Below are positions 9,895-18,981 of a stretch of DNA of 24,495 nucleotides, one piece after another. Each line of letters opens with the position of its first letter. The first letter of the stretch is position 1. Under the pieces are notes generated by a model. The model saw only the letters and a program-made list of their open reading frames with translations. It did no database searches and was not told the DNA's origin. Both the position numbers and the translations under genes were made by a program. Source of the DNA: Hormiphora californensis (taxonomy: Eukaryota > Ctenophora > Tentaculata > Cydippida > Pleurobrachiidae). The DNA is taken from NCBI GenBank assembly GCA_020137815.1, contig WFME01000024.1, forward strand, positions 1 to 24,495. The letters are read 5' to 3'.

Positions 9895-9917
9895 TATTAT
9901 TATTATTATTATTATTT
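9895..9917 (+). repeat. (TAT)n microsatellite tail of the LINE
   Basis: Seven to eight uninterrupted TAT units mark the 3' end of the element. The sequence just after it belongs to the antisense ORF1 remnant. Confidence 0.85.
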
Positions 9918-9918
9918 C

Positions 9919-10643
9919 ATACACAATGTAAAGAGTCGGTGCCCGGAAAAGGCGACCCATTCAACGTCTGGGAGCTCCTCGAGTTCCTTCTTCCTGGTTC
10001 GGAGTCCATCAGACATTCGGTGAAACAGTGCCACTTTGTTCTCCTTCCTGAATTTCTGGCGACTCTCTTTCCTCATCAGCGCATCCTTTTTTGTGGCCCT
10101 GGTCATGACGCATGTAATTGCTCGGGGCTTAGATCTTCTTCTTCCGTTCCGGTGTACAATTCCAATATCCTGCGGGGAGAGGGTTGGATCGGACTTCTGG
10201 AGGAGCTGGATAACGTTCCTCTCCAGAGAGTCTGCTGTTTCTGCCTCATCCTCAGGGAGCCCAGCCAGGATGATGGTGTTGCGGCCGGAGTACGCCTCCT
10301 GGCGGAGAACACGGTCCTCGAGATGGGGGTGCTGTTGGGGTGGTGGTGCTGGTTGTGACTCAGCCAGCTTTTCCTGGAGGACCACAACGTCCTTCTTCAG
10401 ATCTACAACCTGATTCTCTAGCTCACAAACCTTAGTTTCAAGCTGTGACACCAAATCAGCGCTGGAGTGGTGGTTGATCAGGACAGCTAGAACAACATCA
10501 TACAAATCAAGATTGCTAATTTTCTGCTGGAGCTGTTTCTTCGTGCAGATCTGGGGGGCACCTGGAGCAAACAGGTCGAAGATAGGACCCTTTGGAGGCT
10601 GGATAGCCCTAGCTGGTCTGTCTTTAACAGTAGAACCTGTCAT
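9919..10643 (-). pseudogene. LINE ORF1 (coiled coil plus RRM-like), cut by the retrotransposon insertion
   Basis: Minus-strand frame of about 240 residues starting at ATG 10643. An N-terminal proline-rich region is followed by a heptad-like coiled coil (SQLETKVCELENQVVDLKK, continuing to about residue 95), then GRNTIILAGLPEDEAET, an RRM-like start common to L1/Rex-type ORF1 proteins. Next come IGIVHRNGRRR and a basic C-terminal domain (SRQKFRKENKVALFHRMSDG). The frame ends within the (TAT)n tail of the neighbouring LINE, just after GHRLFTL, so its C-terminal end has been lost. It may be the 5' part of the same antisense element as the RT at 1612-3543, split by later insertions with loss of the endonuclease; that link is inferred only from orientation and position. 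Confidence 0.72.
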
Positions 10644-10842
10644 TCCCCTCTAGTTACTCAGTCAATATGTCTGTGTGTTGTACACTACAAGGACAAGGGG
10701 GTGCTGTGTACTAGGAAGCAGATTGCAGGAGCGGGTAGAAGCGTTGCAAAATGCAGGGGGAGAGAGCAAGAACTGGATTCGTGATAAATCTAATAAAACT
10801 CTTGATTTTAGTTTTCTAAGTTTATCTCTTCTTCTAACAGCC
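10644..10842. other. Unassigned intron sequence before the last SLC25A32 exon
   Basis: No ORF or repeat that I can name. It may include the 5' UTR of the antisense ORF1 element. Confidence 0.4.
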
Positions 10843-10858
10843 CCCTCCCTCCCTCCAG

Positions 10859-11050
10859 GTGGTGAGAAGTAGACTGCAGGACTCAAGCTGCCAATATACT
10901 GGAACTATTGATATGGTTCAGAGAACGGCTGCTAATGAGGGATGGAGAGGATTTTACAGGGGGATATTTCCAAACTTGTTACGAGTAACACCCGCCTGCT
11001 GTATCACATTCTTGTGTTATGAGAACGTGCTTCATTGGTTTAGAAATTAG
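10859..11050 (+). CDS. SLC25A32: SLC25A32-like mitochondrial carrier, last coding exon with stop
   Basis: The acceptor is a strong pyrimidine tract, CCCTCCCTCCCTCCAG (10843-10858). The exon starts in phase 0 with VVRSRLQD, completing [12 protein letters not shown], the third carrier signature. It then reads the matrix loop [18 protein letters not shown] and the last helix [12 protein letters not shown], ending HWFRN and TAG at 11048-11050. This C-terminus closely follows the family ([19 protein letters not shown] in vertebrates). The exon is intact although about 10 kb of repeats separates it from the previous one, so the gene is probably functional and the long intron is spliced. I see no clear AATAAA just downstream. 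Confidence 0.92.
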   Translation: MVRSRLQDSSCQYTGTIDMVQRTAANEGWRGFYRGIFPNLLRVTPACCITFLCYENVLHWFRN

Positions 11051-11660
11051 GACATTACAATTGGACACATTTGTTGAAGATGTAGTAGTAGGTTTATCTT
11101 GGGTTGAGAAGTGAGAACTGTCATGTTTTGTGAATGATGTTGGAAGAAACTAAAAGGGCGGAATGAAGTTATCAGTTTAGGATTTAACGTTATCAGTTTA
11201 TTTGAGTTCTAGTTATCTAGATTAAGATAACATATTGTATGACATAGTTCTGTTTTTCTATCCCTATATTTTCTAGATATATGCCTTAAATTATTATCTA
11301 ATAATTATAGTGATTCCTGTATAATCACCCTCTATTTGGATTGGTTCGAGGTGATATAGTAAGTTATTTTCCAGTCATGTAGTCATTATTTAAGGGCAGT
11401 AAATATAGGTTTGTTTAGCCCGTTAGACGTACTCACTGAAACAAGTATGAAGCTATAGCATGTATAGGATGTGTGTGTGTATTTTTGGCAGTTCTTGAAC
11501 CATTTTTTAGCAGTACATGTACCAGCTGATATTGATCGCCTGGTCAACCGTGATTCTGGTAAATCAGGGGCTGTTAAATCGGGGTCCGAATGTACGCGAT
11601 CAATATCCTGGTAAATCTAGTTAGGGTTAGTCAACAAGGTAAATCCGAGTCCGACTGTAG
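11051..11660 (+). other. 3' UTR of the carrier gene and downstream sequence
   Basis: AT-rich, no coding potential seen, no clear canonical poly-A signal. Near 11529-11605 there are repeated GGTAAATC words and an inverted ATTGATCG / CGATCAAT pair of unknown meaning. Confidence 0.5.
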
Positions 11661-11892
11661 TAAAGGTCCCCCCAAACTACTATGTCCCTTGCTGCGCGCG
11701 ACCGGATTTTAGACGGCCATAGCTCCACCCCCTGATAAGATAGAGACTTGAAATTTGTTTTGTAGGGAGATCATATCGAGTTCTTCGTACAAAACAAATT
11801 TCAAGTCTATATCTCATCAGCGAGTGGAGTTATGACCGTGGGAAATTTCACAAAACCCGAGTGAGGGACATAGTAGTTTGGGGTGTACTTTA
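11661..11892 (+). mobile_element. 232-bp foldback MITE, copy 1
   Basis: Imperfect terminal inverted repeats: one end TAAAGGTCCCCCCAAACTAC, the other TAAAGTACACCCCAAACTAC when read inward. They extend inward through ACTATGTCCCT and meet near the AAATTTCAAGTCT region. The two arms differ from each other in the same way in this copy and in the one at 19363-19593, so they are fixed parts of the family. No coding capacity. Confidence 0.85.
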
Positions 11893-12114
11893 GTAGTAGT
11901 GCAGCATATTTACGAGTTATTTGGATATGAAAGTGTGCAGTTATAACCACTACTATATATAATATATAGGGTCAGATAAATATCAAAGTTTCTTTTGTAC
12001 TGAGTGTGTTTTGTACCGTTTTTAACTTTTCCTCTCCATAAACCCTGACTTATTACGTGAATCATCCTACCTTGCGTGTTACCATGCATGATGTGTGCTA
12101 CACATCAATTTATG
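11893..12114. other. Unassigned AT-rich spacer
   Basis: No ORF, RNA gene or clear repeat seen, apart from a short TATATATAATATATA run near 11953. Confidence 0.4.
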
Positions 12115-12354
12115 TTAGGTTTTACTTTAACATAACCTAGGAACCGACCGACACCTGTCTGGCGGCGCCAGACCCCAATTTGATTCTCAAATGCTAATCT
12201 GAGCACGCGACAGTGTGCTCAGATGGGTCGCGGCGCCAGACAGACCGACACAAGTAAACAACCAATCATAACTCGTTATTTAGGTCACGTGACTGGTTAT
12301 CAGCCAATCAGGGACCAATATTTCCTGATTTGGTCGGTTCCTGGTTAAACCTAA
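12115..12354. mobile_element. About 240-bp TIR element hosting a nested microelement
   Basis: AGGAACCGACC (12139-12149) is matched by GGTCGGTTCCT (12332-12342). The match extends outward imperfectly (TTAGGTTTTACTTTAAC against GGTTAAACCTAA). The GC-rich microelement copy A sits inside it near the left end. No ORF. Confidence 0.55.
12155..12243. mobile_element. GC-rich palindromic microelement, copy A (89 bp)
   Basis: Starts CTGTCTGGCGGCGCCAGACC, has an internal ATCTGAGCAC / GTGCTCAGAT pair, and ends CGGCGCCAGACAG. The family pattern is CTGTCTGGCGCCGCGACCCC, ATCTGAGCGCACTGT, an AT-containing middle, then GGCGCCGCCAGACAG. Confidence 0.8.
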
Positions 12355-12369
12355 ACTCATACATGCAAC

Positions 12370-12440
12370 CTGTCTGGCGCCGCGACCCCATCTGAGCGCA
12401 CTGTGAGAATCAAATGGGGTATGGCGCCGCCATTTAACAG
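12370..12440. mobile_element. GC-rich palindromic microelement, copy B (71 bp)
   Basis: CTGTCTGGCGCCGCGACCCC, then ATCTGAGCGCACTGTGAGAA, then GGGGTATGGCGCCGCCATTT and AACAG. Closely matches copy D; the right end is slightly eroded. Confidence 0.8.
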
Positions 12441-12544
12441 TGTGAACACAACTCACAAGGAATCTGTCAGGCCAATGCTCTGACAGCCTGGTACCGCACC
12501 TAAATAAGCATGTGAGTGTGACCAGTTACTAGTAGCCTATGCCA

Positions 12545-12635
12545 CTGTTTTCTGGCGGTGCCAGACCCTGTATTTTGATTATACAAAGGACAGTGCGCTG
12601 AGATAGGGCCAGAGTGAGACGGCGCCGCCAGACAG
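12545..12635. mobile_element. GC-rich palindromic microelement, copy C (91 bp)
   Basis: CTGTTTTCTGGCGGTGCCAG at the left, an internal ACAGTGCGCTGAGATAGGGCC (opposite orientation to copy B), and GGCGCCGCCAGACAG at the right. Confidence 0.75.
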
Positions 12636-12832
12636 TGTAGTTTGGCATGCCGTGGTTCCAGGTAATGGAATGAAATAGATGCGGCCCTACTGCCCTAGAA
12701 CTAGAAGCGGGATAAAGACTTGACCGGGTGAACAAATGTTTATTTGACGCAGCAGTCGTTCCAACGCCGTCCAGACGGTACCCACTACCCATCTAGATGG
12801 GTTTTTCTCTTGGTGATGCATAGACACCTGGC

Positions 12833-12887
12833 GCGACCCCCGCACACAGCTGGTGTTGGGCCGACACCAGCTGTGTGTGGGGGTCGC
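12833..12887. repeat. Strong 24-bp-stem hairpin
   Basis: Left arm 12833-12856 and right arm 12864-12887 pair with one mismatch around a 7-base loop (TGGGCCG). The stem contains CACACAGCTGGTGT. The context (CTGGCGCGACCCCC) resembles the ends of the neighbouring microelements, so it may be a derivative. Confidence 0.85.
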
Positions 12888-12942
12888 TCCCTAAAAAAGG
12901 GTCGTGTCTTTCAAGAGATCTTGCACGCGATCCACTGGACTG

Positions 12943-13065
12943 ATTTGCATCCGGTTTGTCGCAAAAGACTACAAATTGGTCCTGGAAAATACCCGATATA
13001 CTGGAAAATACCCGATAAGTTTGTCTGTCAACAGGAAGTGGGTCAAAATTGACACTGAAGTCAAA
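12943..13065 (+). repeat. Dispersed repeat, copy 1 (opposite orientation to 20636-20742)
   Basis: Contains ATTTGCATCCGGTTTGTC, two GGAAAATACCCGATA words and GTGGGTCAAAATTGACACTG. The reverse complement of this order recurs at 20636-20742, with similarity scattered over about 100 bp. Confidence 0.55.
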
Positions 13066-13109
13066 TCTAAAAAAGGGTCGCCATATGCGGTTTAGCAGAT
13101 ATTAGGAGA

Positions 13110-13175
13110 CTGTCTGGCGCCGCGACCCATCTGAGCGCACTGTCAATCAAATTGGGGTCTGGCGCCGCCAGACAG
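13110..13175. mobile_element. GC-rich palindromic microelement, copy D (66 bp, best preserved)
   Basis: CTGTCTGGCGCCGCGACCC, ATCTGAGCGCACTGTC, AATCAAATT, then GGGGTCTGGCGCCGCCAGAC and AG. Flanked by A on the left and T on the right, extending the palindrome to ACTGTCTGG...CCAGACAGT. Confidence 0.85.
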
Positions 13176-13237
13176 TTGGGAGATAGCTAGGTTGAGGCCT
13201 TGTGAGTACTGGAATTGGAAAATACCCGGCATCAAAT

Positions 13238-13266
13238 GCTAATAATAATAATAATAATAATAATAA
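13238..13266 (+). repeat. (TAA)n microsatellite
   Basis: About nine uninterrupted AAT/TAA units. Confidence 0.9.
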
Positions 13267-13311
13267 GTTATGAAACCCGATAGCTGATTTAACAGTCGTA
13301 TGAAACCCGAT

Positions 13312-14107
13312 ATAGTAGAGTCGATAACTACATCGACCTCTCCCAATTGTTCCAGTTTTTGTCACATCAGTTTGGAGCCTCGACACGACCTCTAAACAGG
13401 TGTTACTTTTTCACAAACTGTTTTCATCTTGGTGTAATCAGCAGTTGAAATGTTGTTGATCATAACAAAAACCTGACTAATTTTTTTCAACTCGGGGTAA
13501 AACCATGGGTGTCAAAAGTTAGCTCTAGATCCCCTCAGTAACCATCCGGAGACTCTAAGAGATATTTCAAGCCGTTCTCCTGTAATCATTAATCCCGGTA
13601 GAGCACATATTTGAGTATGGACGTACGTGCAATTGCCTACAACCTCAACTTTAATGTATAACGTTAATGTGCGTCTCTCTCTTTTCTCCCCATTGAGAAA
13701 GAGTTATCTCGCGCGGCGCAACCGCACGTGCGGTTTTTCCAGAGAGAGAGTGAGAGACATACAATAACATGTAAACAGCCTGCCAGCGCTCACGTACGTC
13801 CGCATTGTATTTTTTCTCCACCGGGATTAATGATTACGGGAGAACGGCTTGAAATACCTCTTAGAGTCTCCGGATGCTTACTCAGGGGACCTAGAGCTAA
13901 CTTTTGACACCCATGGTTTTACCCCAAGTTGAAAAAATTTAGTCAGGTTTTTGTTATGATCAGCAACATTTCAACTGCTGATTACACCAAGATGAAAACA
14001 GTTTGTGAAAAAGTAACACCTGTTTAGAGGTCGTGTCGAGGCTCCAAACAGATGTGACAAAAACTGGAACAATTGGGAGAAGTCGATGTAGTTATCGACT
14101 CTACTAA
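13312..14107. mobile_element. 796-bp foldback element
   Basis: Arms 13312-13599 and 13820-14107 match with few changes (for example TAGAGTCGATAACTACATCG against its complement, and ACAGGTGTTACTTTTTCACA). The 220-bp loop carries further shorter inverted pairs: GGACGTACGTG near 13620 with CACGTACGTCC near 13790, and CTCTCTCT / AGAGAGAG around CGCACGTGCG. Related 20-bp direct repeats, TAGCTGATTTAACAGTCGTA (13281-13300) and TAGCTGATTTATCAGTCGTT (14108-14127), lie outside the arms. No coding capacity. Confidence 0.88.
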
Positions 14108-14202
14108 TAGCTGATTTATCAGTCGTTTGATCATTTTGCGCGCACATGATAACCGCCAGCTGGGAGATTTTACACCCTGCTCGCGTTTTAACAGTCCCAG
14201 GC

Positions 14203-15466
14203 AATTTCTGATTTGCCGCATACATACGGCGTCTAGACGGCGTTGCGACGGCGTCTAGACGGTATACCGTCTGGACGGGTTTCGGTGAAATCAGCTAAAA
14301 ACGGTACCGAAATTGCTTGAGACGGGTTATAGACGGTATCAGACGGTCTCTAGACGGGTTATAGACGGTATCAGACGGTGTTGCGAGGGTATCGGACGGT
14401 CTCTAGACGGTCTCTAGACGGTACCGTGCCGGTGTCTAGACGGTGTCTGGACGGTGTCTAGACGGTATCCGTCCGAAGTTGAGACGGCACGTCTGAAAAT
14501 TGTACTTTTAGAACTCCGTCTGTACTTCAGACGGAGTTTTAAAAGTACGTCTCAACGAAGTCTAAAGGAAAATCGATGAAAGTACCGTCTAGACAACGTC
14601 TCAACTGAAACTGGTCAACATACCGTCTAAACAACGTCTAGACAACGTCTAAACAGAATCTCGCGATTCAGTTTCAAATACCGTCTAGACAACTTCTCCA
14701 GCAATTTCGATACGAATACCGTCTAGACAACGTCTAGACAACGTCTTAAGCGAATTTGATACAGATACTGTTTTGGTATCTCCACATTCAGTCTTACATC
14801 CAGCTATCGCGTTGTAATACAACTGTGAGATACTGTCTATGGCTGATACTATCAGTGATAGATAGTGTCGGTTATGAGACGTTGTTTAGACGGTATCTGT
14901 ATCGGATTCGCTTAAGACGTTGTCTAGACGTTGTTTAGACGGTATTCGTATCGAAATTGCTGGAGAAGTTGTCTAGACGGTATTTGAAACTGAATCGCGA
15001 GATTCTGTTTAGACGTTGTCTAGACGTTGTTTAGACGGTATGTTGACCGGTTTCAGTTGAGACGTTGTCTAGACGGTACTTTCATCGGTTTTCCTTTAGA
15101 CTGCGTTGAGACGTACTTTTAAAACTCCGTCTGAAATACAGACGGAGTTCTAAAAGTCCGTCTCAACGTCTGGTACAATTTTCAGACGTCTCAACTTCGG
15201 ACGGATACCGTCTAGACACCGTCCAGACACCGTCTAGACACCGGCACGGTACCGTCTAGAGACCGTCCGATACCCTCGCAACACCGTCTGATACCGTCTA
15301 TAACCCGTCTAGAGACCGTCTGATACCGTCTATAACCCGTCTCAAGCAATTTCGGTACCGTTTTTAGCTGATTTCACCGAAACCCGTCCAGACGGTATAC
15401 CGTCTAGACACCGTCTAGACGGCGTTGCGACGCTGTCTAGACGCCGTATGCGGCAAATGAGAAATT
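14203..15466. mobile_element. 1.26-kb foldback built of GTCTAGAC-type repeats
   Basis: Arms of about 560 bp (14203-14768 and 14893-15466) match nearly base for base around a loop of about 125 bp. The ends read AATTTCTGATTTGCCGCATA and its complement. Each arm contains nine exact GTCTAGAC octamers (18 in total, counted by eye) plus variants such as GTTTAGAC and GTCTCTAGAC, mostly in the context CCGTCTAGACAACGT or GTCTAGACGGT. The octamer is itself palindromic. Nested hairpins include ACTCCGTCTG / CAGACGGAGT in each arm. No transposase and no convincing target-site duplication. Confidence 0.9.
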
Positions 15467-15581
15467 ACCGTTATAAACGATAGTCGACTAGATCTAGACA
15501 CGCACTATTCTCTTGTTGAGTACTTCGCAGGAATTCTAGCATGAGCACAGTGGCCTTTTGGTGGTCACTAAGAATTTTACG

Positions 15582-17069
15582 AAATTTTTTTTCTGAACCT
15601 ATCTGGTAGCTTTTTGGACGTAGAATCCAATGCACCCCTCACTCATGCCTTGATTTTTTGAGGAAAGTGGTGTTTTTCCCAAAAGAAGGGTAATTGAAAA
15701 ATTTTCGAAAAAACATTTTTGAGCTTATCTGGTAGCTTTTTTGACGTAGAATCAAATGCACCCCTCACTCATGCCTTAATTTTTTTGAGGAAAGTGGTGT
15801 TTTTTCAGTTTTTAGTCTTTTTAGGCTTCTTTGACAACCATACTTAAAATTTAGCTGGAGCAGGTGAAATGGGGATCCATAACAATTTAAATGTAGTTGA
15901 TAGTAAGAAATCGAACAAATTTATATCTCATTCAAAAAACTTTTTTCAAACTTCATCCAGGGCGTTTTTATGGTCAAAAAACGAAGAAAGCTTGATTTTT
16001 CGACCATAATATACAATAGTACGCACTTGAAACCTTTTTTATCTGAAAGACCAGACAATTTCCTATCTTTTGGTATATAGGACATCGATGAGATTCGATG
16101 AGGAGGCTGGGGAGAAATCCATGGTCTAACAACTTCATAATATGTGATTTTCACCGTTAGGGTCACCACACACCTAAGTTAAAATTAAAATTAAAATTTT
16201 GATTTTAAACCCGCACACACCAGTGGCCGTTAAAATTTCTCTCCTCCATTCTAAAAGTAACAATCTCGCGCGCGATTTTAACGGCGTGTTAAAATTTTGT
16301 CATCCAACGCGACCGTCAAAATCGTGTGTGAGATTGTTACTTTTAGAATGGAGAGAGAAATTTTAACGGCCGCTGGTGTGTGCGGGTTTAAAATCAAAAT
16401 TTTAATTTTAATTTTAACTTTGGTGTGTGGTGACCCTAATCCTTCAATATTAGAGTCCTAACCCTATCGGCAATCGATTCTACGTGTAAAATAAGGTCGG
16501 AAAACGTGTTTAGTTAGGTCTCAAACTTTTGAAAGATCGTTTTTTAAAGTAAACAAACACGCCTTCTTTAACGCTTTCTCCCCAGCCTCCTCATTGAATC
16601 TCATCGATGTCCTATAGACCAAAAGATAGGGAATTGTCTGGCCTTTCAGATAAAAAAGGTTTCAAGTGCGTACTATTGTATATTATGGTCGAAAAATCAA
16701 GTTTTCTTCGTTTTTTGAATGAGATATAAATTTGTTCGATTTCTTACTATCAACTACATTTAAATTGTTATGGATCCCCATTTCACCTGCTCCAGCTAAA
16801 TTTTAAGTATGGTTGTCAAAGAAGCCTAAAAAGACTAAAAACTGAAAAAACACCATTTTCTTCAAAAAATTAAGGCATGAGTGAGGGGTGCATTTGATTC
16901 TACGTCAAAAAAGCTACCAGATAAGCTCAAAAAATTTTTTTCGAAAATTTTTCAATTACCCTTCTTTTGGGAAAAACACCACTTTCCTCAAAAAATCAAG
17001 GCATGAGTGAGGGGTGCATTGGATTCTACGTCCAAAAAGCTACCAGCTAGGTTTAAAAAAATTTTTTCC
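15582..17069. mobile_element. 1.49-kb foldback with direct subrepeats in each arm
   Basis: Left arm 15582-16117 and right arm 16575-17069 are complementary. Each arm carries two direct copies (129 bp apart on the left) of a unit of about 83 bp including ATCTGGTAGCTTTTTGGACG and GCACCCCTCACTCATGCC. The right arm lacks about 41 bp present in the left arm; in the left arm that segment is bounded by two CAAAAAAC repeats, so a microhomology deletion explains it. A MITE (16160-16436) sits in the loop. No real coding. Confidence 0.9.
16160..16436. mobile_element. 277-bp MITE nested in the foldback loop, flanked by TA
   Basis: The termini GGGTCACCACACACC and GGTGTGTGGTGACCC are directly flanked by TA on both sides (16158-16159 and 16437-16438). 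The arms continue through TTAAAATTAAAATTAAAATT, CGGGTTTAAAATC and CATTCTAAAAGTAACAATCT. A TA duplication is what Tc1/mariner-type transposases produce, so a mariner-mobilised MITE is likely; no transposase is in the window. Confidence 0.8.
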
Positions 17070-17136
17070 CTGCCCGGGTGAATGCCGAAGGCATTCACCC
17101 GGATGCCTTTTTACTTTGTAAAAAGGCATAGCAGGG
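17068..17136. repeat. Three-way-junction inverted repeat
   Basis: Outer stem CCCTGC (17068-17073) with GCAGGG (17131-17136) encloses two perfect hairpins. The first has a 13-bp stem, CCGGGTGAATGCC with loop GAA (17074-17102). The second has an 11-bp stem, ATGCCTTTTTA with a 5-base loop (17103-17129). It abuts the end of the 1.49-kb foldback. Confidence 0.88.
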
Positions 17137-17907
17137 TTAGAATTCGAAAACGACATTTTGGTATACTAACTAATCGGTAGAGGGACATTTTTTGGTCACA
17201 CTTTCGTTGCGAGGGCAACGGTGTAGCAACTAGAGCCGCGCGCACAGTGACGAGCTACTCCTTCATCAAACACCTCATTGACACAGTTTGATGGACGTGT
17301 GTGCGTGCGCCACTCAACAAAATATGAAATGCTCTGCCGCGCGTTTCGCGTGTTACATACACATTTTCATCTTGCGAGTCGAGTGTGAGATGTTAGATAA
17401 GTAGTTAAGTTGGAATGTCAAAAGCTGGTTAGCAAGTGTCATGTGATTGGGAGTTAGCTAACTCTAAGCTATGTGAGAAGTATACTGACAGCTAGATCGT
17501 ATGCATCTCACATTACATTATGACCAAGCCTTGATCCTGTTGGCAGTGACAATTTCACTGACATGTGAAACGGTAGGCCAGGGAAACACAGCATTATGAA
17601 TACATAATGCAATAATTCTTGTTTCCTTAATGACCACCTACTCCCATGAAAAAGACCACTGTGATGAGTGTAATTAAAGGTAGTAAGCACGTTACTCTCA
17701 TGATTTGATCAGGCTCTTGAGGCCCACATAGCTTCAGACTTCAGAGACACCTAATTCCGATCAGAAATTAGCACGATAGAATATTAGAATGAGAGGAGAC
17801 ACACTGCTGCGCGCTCAGAGAATCAAATTGGGCTATCTACACGCCTTACAGGTCCCGTATGTGTGAGTTGTGCTATGAACAGTACAATGTGTGAGGACGT
17901 GCTAACA
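17137..17907. other. Gene-free stretch
   Basis: No convincing ORF, splice pattern, RNA gene or long repeat seen. Only short inverted words such as GTTGCGAGGGCAACGGTGTAGCAAC pieces near 17208. Confidence 0.5.
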
Positions 17908-17920
17908 GGGGGGGGGGGGG
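17908..17920 (+). repeat. G13 homopolymer
   Basis: Thirteen consecutive G residues shortly before the CAGA tract. Confidence 0.9.
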
Positions 17921-17959
17921 CGTGAGGTACCCACAATGCTGAGATTTTCTAAATAAACC

Positions 17960-17960
17960 C

Positions 17961-18000
<40 letters not shown>

Positions 18001-18098
18001 GACAACAGACAGACAGACAAAACAGACAGACAGACAGACAACAGACAAGACAGACAGACAGACAACAGACAGACAAGAACAGACAGACAGACAGACGC

Positions 18099-18134
<36 letters not shown>

Positions 18135-18243
18135 CAGACAGACAAGACACAGACAGACAACAGCACAGACAGACAGACAGACAACAACAGACAGACAGAC
18201 AGACAGACAACAGACCGACAGACAGACAGACAACAGACAGACA

Positions 18244-18299
<56 letters not shown>

Positions 18300-18374
18300 C
18301 AGACAGACAGACAGACAGACAGACATACAGACAGACAACATACAGACAGACAGACATACAGACAGACAGACAGC

Positions 18375-18421
<47 letters not shown>

Positions 18422-18431
18422 CAGACAGACG

Positions 18432-18463
<32 letters not shown>

Positions 18464-18509
18464 GACAGACGACAGACAGACGGACAGACAGACGGACAGA
18501 CAGACAGAA
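17960..18509 (+). repeat. About 550-bp (CAGA)n satellite tract
   Basis: Near-continuous CAGA/GACA tetranucleotides, with scattered single-base slips (ACAACAGA, GAACAG, CATACAGA) that break the register. It produces long cysteine/serine/leucine-rich open frames on the minus strand that are not genes. Confidence 0.95.
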
Positions 18510-18635
18510 AGGAGAGATGCTGTAGTTTCTTGACAAGACCATTAGCTATAAGGCACACCAAAAAAGTGAGAGACATGGAGAAGAATGGAAAGAATGAAAG
18601 ATTAGGGTAGGATATATTCCCCGAGCGCTATAAAA

Positions 18636-18636
18636 T

Positions 18637-18718
<82 letters not shown>

Positions 18719-18866
18719 AGAGAGAGAGAGAAGAGAAGAGAGAGAGAGGAGAGAGATAGATAGGAGAAATAATATTTTTGGGCTTGAGAGCGAGGGGGGG
18801 GAGGGATAGAGAGAGAGGAGGAGAGAGAGAGAGAAGAGAGAGAGATAGAAGAGAGAGAAGGCACAG
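18636..18866 (+). repeat. (GA)n-rich tract 1
   Basis: An uninterrupted GA run at about 18643-18712, then GA-rich imperfect sequence including a GAGGGGGGGAGGG patch. Confidence 0.92.
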
Positions 18867-18890
18867 GTCAGAGTCGATACTAATGTGCGG

Positions 18891-18942
18891 GGAGGACCTT
18901 GTGGAGAGGCGCGCCCATTACGCCTCTTCCACAGGTCCTCCT
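18891..18942. repeat. Hairpin between the two GA tracts
   Basis: GGAGGACCTTGTGGAGAGGCG pairs imperfectly with CGCCTCTTCCACAGGTCCTCC around a CGCCCATTA loop. Confidence 0.75.
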
Positions 18943-18981
18943 CCACCTATATACACGTGATGCAAACATAAGAAATTAATG

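Larger units (their letters stand above)
5040..9917 (+). mobile_element. Apparently full-length CR1/L2-like non-LTR retrotransposon
   Basis: Two long overlapping ORFs without internal stops, ORF1 (zinc-knuckle) and ORF2 (endonuclease plus RT), followed by about 345 bp of 3' UTR and a (TAT)n tail at 9895-9917. Short microsatellite tails instead of poly-A are usual for the CR1/L2 group. It lies in the host intron in the same orientation as the host gene. Intact coding suggests a young, possibly mobile copy. The 5' limit is approximate. Confidence 0.82.
889..10858 (+). other. About 10-kb intron of the SLC25A32-like gene, filled with mobile elements
   Basis: Bounded by a GTGACG donor and a pyrimidine-tract CAG acceptor, with phase-0 coding on both sides that matches the carrier family without a gap. 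In order it holds an antisense RT remnant, a 1.35-kb foldback, a sense full-length CR1/L2-like element and an antisense LINE ORF1 remnant. The preceding intron is only 307 bp, so the length is due to insertion. Confidence 0.88.

Noticed and set aside
12744-13095. ORFs over the microelement and hairpin region
   Set aside because: They overlap repeats on both strands and show no recognisable domain.
14221-15440. CRISPR-like look of the regularly repeated GTCTAGAC words
   Set aside because: No constant repeat/spacer structure, and the array is mirrored in a foldback in a eukaryotic context.
17068-17136. Possible tRNA or a Helitron 3' terminus
   Set aside because: Two arms instead of a cloverleaf, with no conserved tRNA boxes; no CTRR end follows the hairpins at the usual distance.
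17873-18576. Cys/Leu/Ser/Val-rich minus-strand ORFs of 167-224 residues
   Set aside because: They are translations of the (CAGA)n tract in several frames; the repeat alone explains the open frames.
18602-18946. Ser/Leu-rich minus-strand ORFs
   Set aside because: Produced by the GA-rich tract; no domain or start support.
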